From Vanessa cardui (lineage: Eukaryota; Arthropoda; Insecta; Lepidoptera; Nymphalidae), in contig NC_061134.1 of the NCBI RefSeq assembly GCF_905220365.1, forward strand, positions 4,975,001 to 5,039,000: 64,000 nucleotides of DNA. The letters run 5' to 3'. The position numbers and the translations under genes are program-made. Under the pieces are notes generated by a model. It saw only the letters and a program-made list of their open reading frames with translations. It searched no databases and was not told where the DNA came from. Positions 1-12,379 of this stretch are shown here, piece by piece (within the stretch, counting starts at the first letter, position 1; the number at the start of each line of letters is the position of its first letter).

Positions 1-166
1 TTGTATTTATTAATCTTTTTATAATGTCCAATATCTCCAAATCTTATCCGTATAAGCTGTATATATAGCTCTATAGCTAAAATGCATTATCAATATGCAT
101 GTATATGAAATATTTAGAATAATTTCATGATATTTTAATTATATTTCTATGTGTACTTTTTACTAG

Positions 167-3100
167 CACAAAGGAGATCCACTGTTCGCAGAGTTTATAG
201 AAGCTCATGTTAATGAGAAAACTGCTTGGATAAAAGATGCATTAGAGGAAGCTAACAGGAGTGAAGAAGAAGATAGTGGAGTTGAAGATGAAAGCCCTGA
301 GAAAGGTGATAAAACTGATAAAGAAGCAGAGACTAAAGAAACTGACAAGAAAGAAAATGAAACCATTCATAAGAAAAAAATTGCAGACACACATATAAGT
401 GATTTAGAGGTAAACGGTCTTTACCAAAGAACAATCTATGTATGAGATATATTTTTATAGTAACTTAGTGTTTATACTATTTCTATTCATTATAATAAAA
501 TGATATTAAAACACATACAAGTGAAAAGCATCCATATTGTATTCATTCAGTTGATTTTGTATATTTTTCGACTAATATAAAATTTTTTTTCAGTACATGA
601 AAGTACTAATGAAGAAAGTTGACGGTTACACAGAAATAAAAGAATCAAAAGAAGAAGAGGAAGAAAAGCCTAAAAAAATTAGAAATAGACCATTGTTGCA
701 TGTTAAAGTGAGTTAAACAAAAAACTATTTTTTTGCATGCATACTTTTTTTTTTAATAATCACAATCTATATGACACCAAGTGACCTTTTTAACTCATCA
801 ACACCCCATGTCCACATATGGAATGTATTTTTTATCAAAATTGTTGTTGAGACATTTGAGCCAAGCATTTATAGTTTACTGATTGTGGTACTACAGAATC
901 ACCATCAACATTTTAACAAATTTTTTTTCTGTTATAGGTAACAGGATTACCATTCAAGTGTAAAAAAAAAGATATTAAAGAACTATTTAAGCCTCTAGTG
1001 CCATACTCAATTAGATTTCCTTTGGGTAAAGGAAGGAAAGTGGCTGGCTTCTGTTATGTAGGCTTTAGGACTGAAAAGGAATTTAACAAGGCACTTAATA
1101 AAGATAAACTCTTTATAGGTATGACAATTGGTATATTATTTTTATAGTATTATAGAGAAACTATATTTTTCTTTGATAATTTTTGATAACTTTGTTAATC
1201 TGCCATTTCATTAAAATACTATTTATATAAACATGTTTAACATTCTACTTTTATGTTATCTATAAATGTATAAATTAAAAAAAAATTACATAGTATCTAA
1301 TATCAATAATTATCTTACTTAAAGGATTGAATCCAAAATATTTTTTTGTTTTTACCAACTTGGAATTTATGAGAAAAAGACCCTTTTATTGAAAGTCATA
1401 TTCATTATCATAGACATCATAATTGCAATGAAGATAAATAAATATGTACATAATATTAATATCTTCTCTTTCTGGCCGCTCACTTTCTCATCTAACTCTT
1501 TTGTTTCTGTTTATCATAATTTTAACAATAGGCTATTTGACAATGCGAAAAATAAATTGTGAATTATAGTAATCACTGTATATTATGAGTTTAAAAATGG
1601 TTATTTACTAACGAAACTTGAAAATAATACTTAATTTATTCAAAAATCAATAAATAAAAATGCATTTTTTCAAACGTTTGTCACGTGACACAAAACGCTC
1701 CTGATTGGCCGGGCTTATGATGAAGTCACTTTCTTGTAAACCTTGCTTTTCTACTATATGTACCACAGATTAAATTACAGCAAAGTGACGTCAACGACCC
1801 CTTTGCAGCGCCATACTGTCCAAGTAGCGTTTTCGCGCGTTATTTAAATATGGAATTTTTAATATGATATCTTTCGGCAAATACGTACTAGAAATAAAAA
1901 AACAACTTTTACTGGGTTCCTTAACCTCTACTTAATAATATAAAATGGATTTTAAAAATCAGTCAAATAACCTATTGTGCTATGTAATGGAATATCTATT
2001 TGACCATTGCACCTGTTTTAGTTAACTAAGAATTGTATATTGCTTTTAAAGGTAAACATCGGCTACATGTTTATAAATATGAGGATAAAGCTAAGCAAGC
2101 CGCAGAGGAAGAGGAACAAAAGAACATAAAGGAAAAACGTGAGGTATATACAAACATTTTTGGTTAAATAAAGTGTATCTTTGTTAAATTTCCTTTTTAA
2201 GAAAGTAGTACTTAAGGTATACATATAACATGTTATACAAGATTTTAATAGATTCAATTCAAATTGAACTAATCGAACAATAAATGTTGATTTGTTGATT
2301 GTTCACAATATAAATACAAACAAATCAACATAGATAGCACACGACGACTGCTCGTACCAATGTGGGTAAAAATAAATAAATAAATATGAGACAACATCAC
2401 ATACATTACTCTGATCCCAATGTAAGTAGCTAAATCACTTGTGTTATGGAAATCAGAAGTAACGACGGTACCACAAACACCCAGACCCAAGACAGCATAG
2501 AAAACAAATGATAATCTACATTGACTCGGCTGGGAATCGAATCCAGGACCTCAGAGTGGCGTACCCATGAAAACCGGTGTACACACCACTCGACCACGGA
2601 GGTCGTCGAAAATGTCAAAAAAAATGCCAAATTTTTAAACTCTTCAATTATATATGCTTGAAGCGTTTTTTACAAGCGTCTTTTACAGGCTAGATGTTGG
2701 CCTTGTCATTAAACGATATAAAAACTGAATGTCTGTTTTCGAACTACAAAAATATTCAACTGTTCGACCAACAAAATAAATACAATGATATATCATCAGT
2801 GGCGGATTTACAAATCTGCCGCTAGTTGGCTATTCAATTTTTGCCTCCCCTATGTTTATTTTTGCAACATTTACGATTTGTGTTCTATCATCCTCATTAC
2901 ATCGGTTTTTTCCCGTTATTAGTATGATTATAAACTAGGTGATATTTCTGTCAGTTACTAGATTATTTTTCCAACCCGCTATGTAGTAGCGAATATAAGG
3001 ATTACGGACGTAATGTGCATACATATAGTTATAAGTTTTTTTTTAATTTCTGTAAGACAAATTTTGGCTAAATTTGCCGCCCCTCTAAATCTGCCGCCCT

Positions 3101-6100
3101 AGGCTCTAGCCTACTTAGCCTATTGGTAAATCCGCCACTGCATATCATTTAGTATTACCGCGGATATACCCACGGATAAGACCCGCGTCTACTATCCACA
3201 AGCCCAGTCCGACCCTTACCGTGCACCCACACAACAAATGAAAATCGATTCAAAATCGTGGAAATAAATTAAGTTTTTTTTTTCTAGAAAGACGGCAATG
3301 AAGAAACTATTGGCGAGAGCGGTAGCATTTTTGTGAGGAATTTGCCGTATGTCGTATCTGAACAAGAAGTTACGAATTTGTTTGAAAAATATGGTTCGTA
3401 TTGATTACATATATAAAAATATTTCAGTACAGAGAAAACACTTTTAAATATACCATTATAATAATGCATGAAGATGATATAGAGTAATATATTGCTAATA
3501 AGGTACTACCCAAACGTCATATTCTCCTGCCAACCGATCTGACGGTTTGGAAGTTCTGTTTCGATTGGAAGGGTGAGTGAGCTAGCATAACTACAGACAC
3601 AAGAAACATAACTCAATCTCACTGGAAATGCAAGGAATGATTGAAATTTCCTGTGACAATATCTCTGGGTGGTGATGATATATCTAGAGAAGGTCTATTT
3701 GCCAGTTCGCCTACCAATTTCATAAAAATAAACCTGTATTAATTTATTTTCCAGGTCCAATCACCGAAGTGAACATGCCCATAGATCCAGTGCTACGTCA
3801 GCCCAAAGGTTTCGCCACGGTCACGTTCGTGATGCCTGAGCACGCTGTGAAGGCATACACGGAGCTGGATGGTACGGCGTTCTGTGGAAGAATGCTGCAT
3901 TTGTTACCGGCCAAAACCGAAAAACTAATCGATGAAGAGGACGATGGTTAGTTTCATCAGATGAATACACTTTAAATTATAAGAATGTAGTAATACAACC
4001 ACAGAGTATATAATTAAGTATACAACAGTTATGCTCAACAACGCCACAATGTTATATATTATGCCGCTCATATAGATATTTGTGATTTATTTATCCTCGT
4101 TCTTATAACCATTAGGACACTAACATTATGACGTCACAAACATCTGTTATACGATCTCTATTTATGGCATATTATTGCTATTTATAAATAAATTTCTATT
4201 ATTATAAATTTAGTTTATTCTTATAAATAAATTTAATTCGGTTCTTTATTATAATTTAATATTGAATTTCAATTGATAATTTGCAGAAGGACTGTCGTTT
4301 AAAGAGAAGAAGGCGAAAAAATTGAAACAACAAGCAAATTCGTCGCATAACTGGAATGTGCTGTTTCTGGGAGCCAACGCCGTCGCGGACGTGGTCGCCG
4401 CCAACTATAATACCACTAAAGAGGTTTTGCTAAGCGATAGCAATAAAAGTGAGTGTGAATTATTCTATCTAATTTATTTGCTATGGTCAAAGAAACCTTG
4501 TACCAGCTTCACTTTGGAGGTCATAGCTAGCTATTACTTATAAATAAATATTTAATACTGTTAATAATTGAATATATTGCCCACCAGGGATGTGATTAAA
4601 CGCGTAACAGTTTTTAGGTATACTTTTAAATTTTAATGAATCTAGAAAAAATCTAAACTCATGTTAAATCAAAACCATTTTTTTTTCTAATCTGTGTTAT
4701 ATACTCCCTCACCTAACCTCAGTTAAAAATATAAATAAATTTATGCTCTTGTTATGTTCTTGTAGTAAAGCTTCTGAAGTGCAATAACATAATATTTTCA
4801 TAAATTTCACATAGCACTGTTTTTAAAGTAAGAGACTTATATATATACATAGTTTTTATAAATGGCAATAAAGCCATCTTTTAAAAGCGATCTCCAATGA
4901 TCGTCAGTTAAATGAATTTGTATTATCTCAGTCGTTCTAATTTTAAATTTTTAGATACCAGTGCGGCTGTTCGTCTCGCTCTGGGAGAGACACAACTGGT
5001 CGCCGAAACTAGGACTTTCTTAGAATCTAATGGTGTTTATTTGGACGCCTTCAACAGAGTAAATATATAACTAATTTTGTAATTCTCCGTGACTTTTAAA
5101 CAGCATTTATTAAATATACATATTTTATAATTAAATATGTCTTTCAGCCCGCGAATAAAAGATCGAAAACATGTATATTAGTGAAAAATTTACCAGCGGG
5201 AACCGACAAAGAAGAAATTAAATCGTTATTCGTGAAACACGGTCAGTTGTCCCGCTTTGTAATGCCGAACCACGGCATCACCGCGCTTGTAGATTTCATA
5301 GAACCATTTGAAGCTAAGAAGGCTTTCACTAAACTGGCATACTCTCAGTTCAAGTCGGTCCCCCTTTATTTGGAATGGGCACCAGAAAACATATTTATTA
5401 AAAATGCTGAAAAATCAAAAGAACTTAGTGAAAAAGTCGCCGACAACGACATAGTACGAGAAAAGAGTAACAGTAAAGTTGACGGAAACGAAAAGGTAAC
5501 GTCTGAAGAGAAAAGCGAAAAGCAAGAGAATATTAAAGAAAGTAATATCGAAGAAAACAACATGGAAGATGAGATACCCGAGAACGACACAACACTTTTT
5601 GTGAAAAATCTTAATTTCAAAACCACAGAAGAGAATTTAAAAGCGGTCAGTGTTACTAATTTGATAATATTTATTTGGTCAAAGGTATTTAGGTAGATCT
5701 TAAAATAAATGTAATTTTAAGATTCAGAGATATTAGCTAGAAAGTATGAAATAAAGGGATATTAGTGTACTAGAATAGGCTATTTGACAATACGAAAAAT
5801 AAATTTTGAATTATTGTAATCAATGTATATTATGAGTTTAAAACTGGTTATTTACTAACGAAACTTGAAAATAATACGTAATTTATTCAAAAATCAATAC
5901 ATAAAAATGCATTTTGTCAAACGTTTGTCACGTAACACAAAACGCTCCTGATTGTCCGGGCTTATGATGAAGTCACTATCTTGTAAATCTTGCTTTTCTA
6001 CTGTATGTACCACAGATTAAAATACAGCAAAGTGACGTCACCGACCCCATTGCAGCGCCACATTGTCCAAGTATCGTTTTCGCGCGTTATTTAAATATGG

Positions 6101-8534
6101 AATTTTAATATGATATTTTTCGGCAATTATGTACTAGAAATAAAAAAAAACAACTTTTACTGGGTTCCTTAACCTCTACTGAATAATATAATATTGTTTT
6201 TAAAAACCAAATAGCCTATTATAAATATTGAGTATCTAATAGCCAACTTGTATTAAAAGGTAAAGAGCGGAGACTAGATGAATCGATTTATATTTTGAGT
6301 CTTGGTATTAAATAAATCGTAAAGTAGTAAAGGCTACCAGAACGTGTCTACCGTACATAATGTTAAAATTATTGTCCATTTATATATCAACACCACCGCT
6401 AAAAAAATTTGACGTAATATTTAACTTTTTATAGCATTTCTCGTGCTGCGGAAGAATTCACAGTGCGACGATAGCCAAGAAAAAAGACCCAAAAAATCCC
6501 GGACAGTTCTTATCCATGGGTTACGGATTTATTCAATATATTAAAAAAGAACATACAAATAAAGCTTTGAAAGAGCTTCAAAGCTCAACTCTTGACGGTA
6601 AAACTTTGGAACTGAAACGATCGGAGAGAGGGAATACGTAAGTATAGAAAAGTCATTTGTTCCTATTTACCTTTCAGAAAACTATGAAAATATTTCAAAT
6701 ATTTTTATGAGCTCTTCGTGTATAAAAATTGATGTTACTATATTATTTTAAATTAAAGGAAATAGATTAATATACCATGAAACTTATTTAAAACTAAGCA
6801 TGAATATTATGTAATTTTCATGCAGGGTAACTTGTAAATCGTTCAACCGATTACCAAAACAAATGAAACACGAAGAGGTCGACATCTAAAGGGTTTTAGG
6901 GGGTTTCTAGGGGTTAGGTATATATATAAATGCAATAGTTTATTGATTTATATATATATGATATTTGGTAAAATATTGATTAAAATAAACGTAAGATAAC
7001 ATGGTATAATCGAATTGATCGGGTATCGTGTAAAATGAAACAGCGTTTCGGCGTAATCGATTTATTTCAAATTGTCACAAAATTCATATAATAAACACAA
7101 TCATAATAAGTCTGTATTAAAAACAATTAATGCGACATATTACATAATATGTTTCTCACAGAGGCCATACTCGACGTAGTTACCGTGTGCAGAGATGATA
7201 TACATATGTAGGTATCTTCTGTTTCCTAACTTCCATAAGGCGCTCAAACGTGTATCGTTCGGTATCCAATGCATAGGAGCGAAGTCCTCCCAAACTTCGA
7301 TCTTAGCAGATAATAAGCAATAACTTAGTGGCTCGACCTGGGAAATCATCCCAGGAAATCAGCAGCCTTATAGGCCAACTACTAGACTAACAAGGCAGGC
7401 AATATTAAATTTTCTGTTGCTACTTGTGACTTCTATTAATCTCTCATTATATACGTCTTTTGTCGGCGACAAAAAGAAAATTATTATTACATTTGAGGCT
7501 TTTAATGTTTCAGCGCGGAAGTAAAGTCATCGAAGAAAAGTGTCAAGGATACAGCACAAAATGGCACGAAAATTCTCGTCAGGAATGTGCCATTCCAAGC
7601 TAACAGAAATGAATTACATGAAATATTCAGGTAATCATAGCTAATAATATATTAGACTATGTGAATAATAATATATTGATAATTGAAATAAATGTATTGA
7701 TAACATTAAAAAGTATTAATGGATAACCTTGCGGGTTAAGTCAAAAGATTTTATCATTATAATTTATCAATTCCGTTAAATGTATCATATCTTATACAGA
7801 TCAAAACGAAATATTATTTTACTGATAAAATTATTAACTAACATAGTTTTTACTATCTTAATTGTAAATCAAAATATACACAAGAAATAAAACATAGAGT
7901 ACAATATTTCGATTGTTTTTTTTTAATTTTATTAAATTTTTCTTACAGAGCATTCGGAGAAATCAAAACATTGCGACTCCCTAAAAAGCTAACGGTTGGA
8001 TCGGACCAACATAGAGGTTTCGCTTTCGTCGACTACTACTCTAAAACGGATGCAAAGGTAATAAATGTCGAGCACATGCTATAAAAAAAAGGCCCCGACG
8101 AATTGAGAACCTCCTCCTTTTTTTGAAGTCGGTTAAAAATAGACAATTAAATCATTGGTCTATTTAAAAAATTAACAAACCATCATTGAATTCAGACATA
8201 ATTCCAAAACTATAGGGTGTACGTGTTATAATTGTATGAAACATCAGTCGACTTTTTGTGTTTATTTGATTTTAGGTGAGATAAAATTATTCTATAAAGC
8301 TTTCAAATATGAATCTATTTTTTTTAGTCTGCATTTGAAGCTCTCTGCCAATCGACTCATCTTTACGGAAGACGCTTAGTGTTGGAGTGGGCTGATCAAA
8401 GCGACGAGACCGAAGATGTTGGTTTGTTAAGAAAAAGGACAGCAGAAGCGTTTAACGCGAGGGTTCCTGGAGGCAAAAAGTCAAGGAAAGGAGCAGTTGA
8501 TGTTGAAACATTTGTTGAAACTGATGATAAATAA
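167..8534 (+). CDS. RBM19: RNA-binding protein 19 (Mrd1/RBM19), 3' portion
   Basis: Multi-RRM nucleolar protein needed for 18S pre-rRNA processing in the small-subunit processome. The first exon seen opens at an acceptor, so the start and RRM1 lie left of the window. Exons: 167-409, 594-707, 938-1118, 2052-2143, 3288-3393, 3755-3946, 4287-4448, 4955-5058, 5148-5645, 6435-6637, 7514-7630, 7949-8057, 8328-8534; 775 residues in one frame. Five RRMs are visible. RNP motifs include IFVRNLPY and GFATVTF (third RRM), ILVKNLP (fourth), LFVKNL and GYGFIQY (fifth), and ILVRNVPF and GFAFVDY (last). An acidic/Lys-rich linker precedes RRM2. The order and spacing of RRMs match RBM19/Mrd1 rather than generic RRM proteins. 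Donors after 3393 and 3946 (GTTCGT, GTTAGT) are weak. A possible poly(A) signal lies near 8685. Introns hold MITE and SINE copies listed separately. Confidence 0.93.
1527..1976. mobile_element. MITE family M1, copy 1
   Basis: An element of about 450 bp in an RBM19 intron. It starts AATAGGCTATTTGAC and ends with the near-perfect inverted copy GTCAAATAACCTATT. Three further copies (5774, 30487, 38516) share its full length. It contains CACGTG near 1683, an inverted CCAAT box (GATTGGC) and a CRE-like TGACGTCA at 1786-1793. There is no transposase reading frame. The target duplication is unclear, so the superfamily is not assigned. Confidence 0.85.
2371..2608 (-). mobile_element. SINE family S3 (tRNA-headed), copy 1
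   Basis: Read on the minus strand this starts with a tRNA-like head (GTGGTCGAGTGG as A box, GGATTCGATTCC as B box). It runs about 240 bp into an (AAATA)n-type tail near 2371. Copies at 30233 and 31255 have the same order and orientation. It is a Pol III-type retroposon, not a working tRNA gene. Confidence 0.8.
2797..3140. mobile_element. hAT-type MITE (CAGTGGCGGATTT ends)
   Basis: A 344-bp element in an RBM19 intron with inverted ends CAGTGGCGGATTTAC and GTAAATCCGCCACTG. The flanks are TATATCAT and CATATCAT, an 8-bp duplication with one mismatch, as expected for hAT elements. No coding capacity is visible. Its CAGTGGCG termini resemble those of the MITE in the P450 exon at 54524. Confidence 0.85.
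3549..3690 (+). repeat. Degenerate SINE family S2 fragment
   Basis: The run GAAGGGTGAGTGAGC with a following CTACAGACACAAG matches the interior of the S2 elements at 28860, 40508 and 60569. It is diverged and truncated, and lies between two RBM19 exons. Confidence 0.6.
5774..6220. mobile_element. MITE family M1, copy 2
   Basis: Full-length copy in an RBM19 intron, ending ATAGCCTATT. The CRE-like TGACGTCA is intact, while the E-box is mutated to CACGTA. This is the second copy inside the same gene. Confidence 0.85.
8083..8139. repeat. Short dispersed repeat fragment
   Basis: The stretch around GGCCCCGACGAATTGAG and TTTGAAGTCGGTTAAAA is a motif I associate with many lepidopteran genomes, probably the end of a transposon. 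It lies between two RBM19 exons. Only one copy occurs in this window, so the assignment rests on recollection. Confidence 0.4.
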
Positions 8535-10262
8535 TTGTTTAATATAGATATTTTATTATCTTACTTTAATCTTATTTTTGACGCCCATACTTATAGATCC
8601 TTTATAAACATAAAATGATATTGTTATATACGTTTAATTATATTTCAATTCACTTAAGTAATATTAAGATTAATTAAAATCTTTAAATAAAAATAAAAAT
8701 TCAAGTATTGTTACGAGCAACTTGGTCGTGTGATATTTATTTATTCAATGCTTCAATTACCAAAATTAAAATAAAGCACATTACCTAATATGTAATGGGC
8801 TGGCGCGAAATCAAAGATAATGATCTCTTGCAAAACAAAATTTAGGCAGAAGAACAATTGGGAAACACGTAAAATAAATAAATGTTTAATACGTTTTAAA
8901 TATACATACACACATTTTACAATTATATTATAAATAATACAATCAGAATCTATAATATTTATGCTTACTTTGTATAAGCACTTAATATATTTTCTTTATA
9001 ATAATTTCTTGTGGCTTGTGTATAATAGGTTCAATTATGTTTGAGTTATTAATTTTTTCTAAATCTAATTTTCAAGATTGATTAAAAGAGTTAAGTTATG
9101 AATAAGTATATATAACAAAATATTCAAATAATGTGATATATATATTTCTAACTTTAACTTTGACTTAGTAAAGGCGCAGTAGATTAATGCCTATATATAA
9201 TTAGTTACGGCATATATTTATTATTTTATTTAGATCTATGATGTCCTAAATGTTAAATTCAGTGTTATTGCTTCAAGTTGATTATTGTTACAAGTCAAAT
9301 ACTCTAAATAAATATGTTTCATGCACATTTTAATTACATATTTTCATTAACTGCCTATTATAATTAAAAAAGCTATTCTTATTATGTCTTGATAACATAG
9401 CATACAGTATTAATTAGATATAATATAAATAAATATTAATGAAACTGGGTTTATTCCATGTACATGTCAACTTTATTTGAGATAATAATCAATAAGATAC
9501 ATTAGTGTTGGATGGCATACACAACTATAGATTCCTTCATCTTACCGCACAAATTAAATACAAAATAATGCATTATAAAGATTTGAGTTCAAACTCTATT
9601 TCTAGTAAATATTTACATAAGTAAAATTACTCTAGTTATTACTTACAAAATGATCACATACCTAGGATTATTATTCTAAATCTTTAACAACACTGAGTTA
9701 GCAATGAACAGTAATAGCATTCTAGGTAGTGATAAATTTTAAACTTTTATAAGCTTGTAATAATTATAAAGTTGAACACCATAAACACGATACATACGGC
9801 TAAATTTCTATAATAGGAATTTGATTAACTTTTATATTTACAAACTTATATGATAGAATAGTATAAGACATAATATGCAAAATTAACAAATTAAAACAAA
9901 AAAATAAGATAACTTTATAAAACAGCATCTTTCCTATATATTTCTTGATAGGATTTGTAATTCTTGTTGTAATTCTAGGAAATAATAAAAAAAAAAGGCT
10001 AAGTTTATTTTAATCTCAAATAACTCACAATCACAACAGTTAGGAGAGAATTGTTAATTGAGAAACAGGTTTTTATTGTCACCAAAGTGCATTTAGCAAC
10101 AATAAAATTGTCCAGGGAATGTGTTTACCTTCTAACAGTATGGCTGTAATATATATTAATGGTTTTATTAAACCTTTTGTTGGTTATCACCAATTAGCCT
10201 AGCAGCACATTTTGACAAAACCACATGAGAACATAAATATTAAATTTCATAAATTCTGATAT
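8535..10262. other. Intergenic, convergent 3' flanks of RBM19 and TM9SF3
   Basis: Very AT-rich with no open frame and no recognisable repeat. It probably holds the 3' UTRs of both convergent genes. Several AATAAA and TTTATT hexamers occur, the first for RBM19 close to 8685. Confidence 0.6.
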
Positions 10263-11990
10263 TCAGTCAATTTTAACAGTTGAATATATTTTTCTAACAA
10301 ATATACTCGTTCCTATATATCCAACTGTACCACAAATTATTCCCAAAGTCAAACTGAACAAAGCCATGTAGCCAAAGTAGAAAGTTGTTTGAAACAGCCC
10401 ATACATTTTGGTTTTAAATATGAAATAGTAAAATGAATACAGATAAACATACAGGGCAGTACTACCAGCCGAAAGAAAACTAGTCCATTGCCAGCGATAA
10501 TCTTCTGCATTCAACAGGAAATAAGTACAAACAATTGTTACACACACAGTCACAATCATGAGAATTAAAAAGACCAATAACATGAAACCATACACATAAT
10601 AAATTTTATATGCCCAAAATGATGTGAAGATAAAGTACATCTCAATGAAGATGGAACCAAAGGGTAATATCCCACCCATTATGATTATTATGAATGGTTC
10701 CATGAACCATTTCTTCTCTGGAATAGGTCTAGGGACAGCATTGATGCGGCAAGGGTAGTCAGGCTGACCAGCCAGATTACGTCCAAGGACTGTTCCAACT
10801 AAGGTGAGAGGTAAGATAACAAAAGTACATATTGACATTACTGCAATCATACTACCAAAAGGAATGGCTCTCGATGCATGGTAGTACATAGCAATGAAAT
10901 TTATAAAGAAAGCTGTACCACATACTAGTACAGGTAATAAAAATGCAGAGAGCAGCATCTGTTTGATCCATAACCTTCCACCCATTCTAGCATACAAAGA
11001 CCCACCAAAATAGCCGTTGATGGGGGAAGTAGCAGCATATATGAAAATAGCTGTTGATAGTAAAGAGCCTCTTTCTGTGTAGAGCTCTCCAAAAATAGTA
11101 AAAATAATAACAGCTAATGTAACTACAGTAAGCTGATGTCCAACTCCCACAAGGGCAGAAAATAAAGCCAAATGTGGAACAGGCCTAAACACATCCCCAT
11201 GCACCTGTTTCCAACCATACTCATCACCTAAATCCTTTTCCAAGTCATCAAGATCATCATCTTTTGAGTACCTGGCATAATCTTTACGAAGTGTTCTCAT
11301 AAGAATCATTGATACAAGACCTACTAAAAATATAACCATCATGAAACTGTTGAAGATACTAAACCAATGAATCCTGTGTTGAAAAAAGTTAGGATCCAGA
11401 TATTTATCAAACCTGTCTTCAAATCTAATGTTGCTCTTCTTCCAATTGACTTCATAAGTGAAAGGAATTTTTGCGTTAAGCACTAGTCGTTCTTTATTTT
11501 CGGCTGTGAGATTCACTTCCACAATCCTATTCCCATTATATCCAATATCGAATTTTTTATGGGTCCAAATGTAGTGATTATCGCCGTCTATTTCTCCAAC
11601 AATACCCCATATCGGAAGGTCATCGACATACATTTGGTACCAGTAATGATTTTTAACGGCATACACCAATGCTTTAAAGGACTGTTCGTCAAGTTCAATG
11701 GCACAAAATTGTTGCGCTGGTACATTATCTTTGAAGGTAATGTCTAAACCACTTAATTCTAATTCAACGCCTTGAAGAGCTTCTGATAATGTCTCATGGT
11801 AATGACCAATGGTTACTTTTGTACCCGCACAGAAAGGAAGGGAAAAATATGCGTACGTTTCTTGGCGATTGTGGTATGGGCCCACGGTATTCATCCATAG
11901 CACCACTTGTTCTCCATCTTTATATGTATGTGTATGCTCATCACAGTAAGCAATATGCCACAAAATAAATAAAATGTATAGAATTTTCAT
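10263..11990 (-). CDS. TM9SF3: Transmembrane 9 superfamily member 3
   Basis: A 575-residue nonaspanin of the Golgi/endosomal system. This family is implicated in membrane-protein sorting and glycosylation homeostasis. A signal peptide (MKILYILFILWHIAYC) is followed by a long lumenal domain with the motifs LWMNTVGPYHNRQETY and NHYWYQMYVDDLP. About nine membrane segments start near residue 212. The family block FFQHRIHWFSIFNSFMMV and the C-terminal YGFMLLVFLILMIVT region are present, and the protein ends FVRKIYSTVKID. Length fits the TM9SF3 subfamily (about 590). The coding region has no intron, unlike most neighbours. The ATG at 11990 begins the signal peptide. The gene is divergent from NLE1, with 389 bp between the start codons. 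Confidence 0.97.
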   Translation of the reverse strand: MKILYILFILWHIAYCDEHTHTYKDGEQVVLWMNTVGPYHNRQETYAYFSLPFCAGTKVTIGHYHETLSEALQGVELELSGLDITFKDNVPAQQFCAIELDEQSFKALVYAVKNHYWYQMYVDDLPIWGIVGEIDGDNHYIWTHKKFDIGYNGNRIVEVNLTAENKERLVLNAKIPFTYEVNWKKSNIRFEDRFDKYLDPNFFQHRIHWFSIFNSFMMVIFLVGLVSMILMRTLRKDYARYSKDDDLDDLEKDLGDEYGWKQVHGDVFRPVPHLALFSALVGVGHQLTVVTLAVIIFTIFGELYTERGSLLSTAIFIYAATSPINGYFGGSLYARMGGRLWIKQMLLSAFLLPVLVCGTAFFINFIAMYYHASRAIPFGSMIAVMSICTFVILPLTLVGTVLGRNLAGQPDYPCRINAVPRPIPEKKWFMEPFIIIIMGGILPFGSIFIEMYFIFTSFWAYKIYYVYGFMLLVFLILMIVTVCVTIVCTYFLLNAEDYRWQWTSFLSAGSTALYVYLYSFYYFIFKTKMYGLFQTTFYFGYMALFSLTLGIICGTVGYIGTSIFVRKIYSTVKID

Positions 11991-12379
11991 TTTAAGTTGT
12001 CGGAATAGATGGTTTTATAAATAAAACGATAAACATAACACGTAAGTTATAAGCCGACGTCAGACATATAAATAAATGTTGCTATATTTCTTTTGTTAAC
12101 AATTAAAAATACACCGTTTAAAACAAAATATATATTTTAAGAAAAAAAATACTTATTTTAATAAAAAAATATGATATAGTAATCAGAAATATTGGTAATT
12201 ACATATGTGTTTTTCAATGTTTAATAAAATACAACGAAAATATACATAATACATATGTAACAAATTATTTTTATATTGTATTCTGTGGTTTTTTGACACT
12301 TGACAGGTCTTCAAAATTTCCAATGTGTTTTTGACTTAAGAGGTTATATTTATAAAATAACTTAAAAGAAGTTTTTAAA
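11991..12379. promoter_or_regulatory. Shared divergent promoter region, TM9SF3 / NLE1
   Basis: The two start codons are 389 bp apart on opposite strands, so both 5' UTRs and promoters must lie here. The region is AT-rich with no clear TATA box. A bidirectional promoter is inferred from spacing only. Confidence 0.5.

Noticed and set aside
7140..7349. 69-residue minus-strand frame in an RBM19 intron
   Set aside because: No recognisable domain, no splice partners, and it lies inside an intron. Possibly an old repeat.
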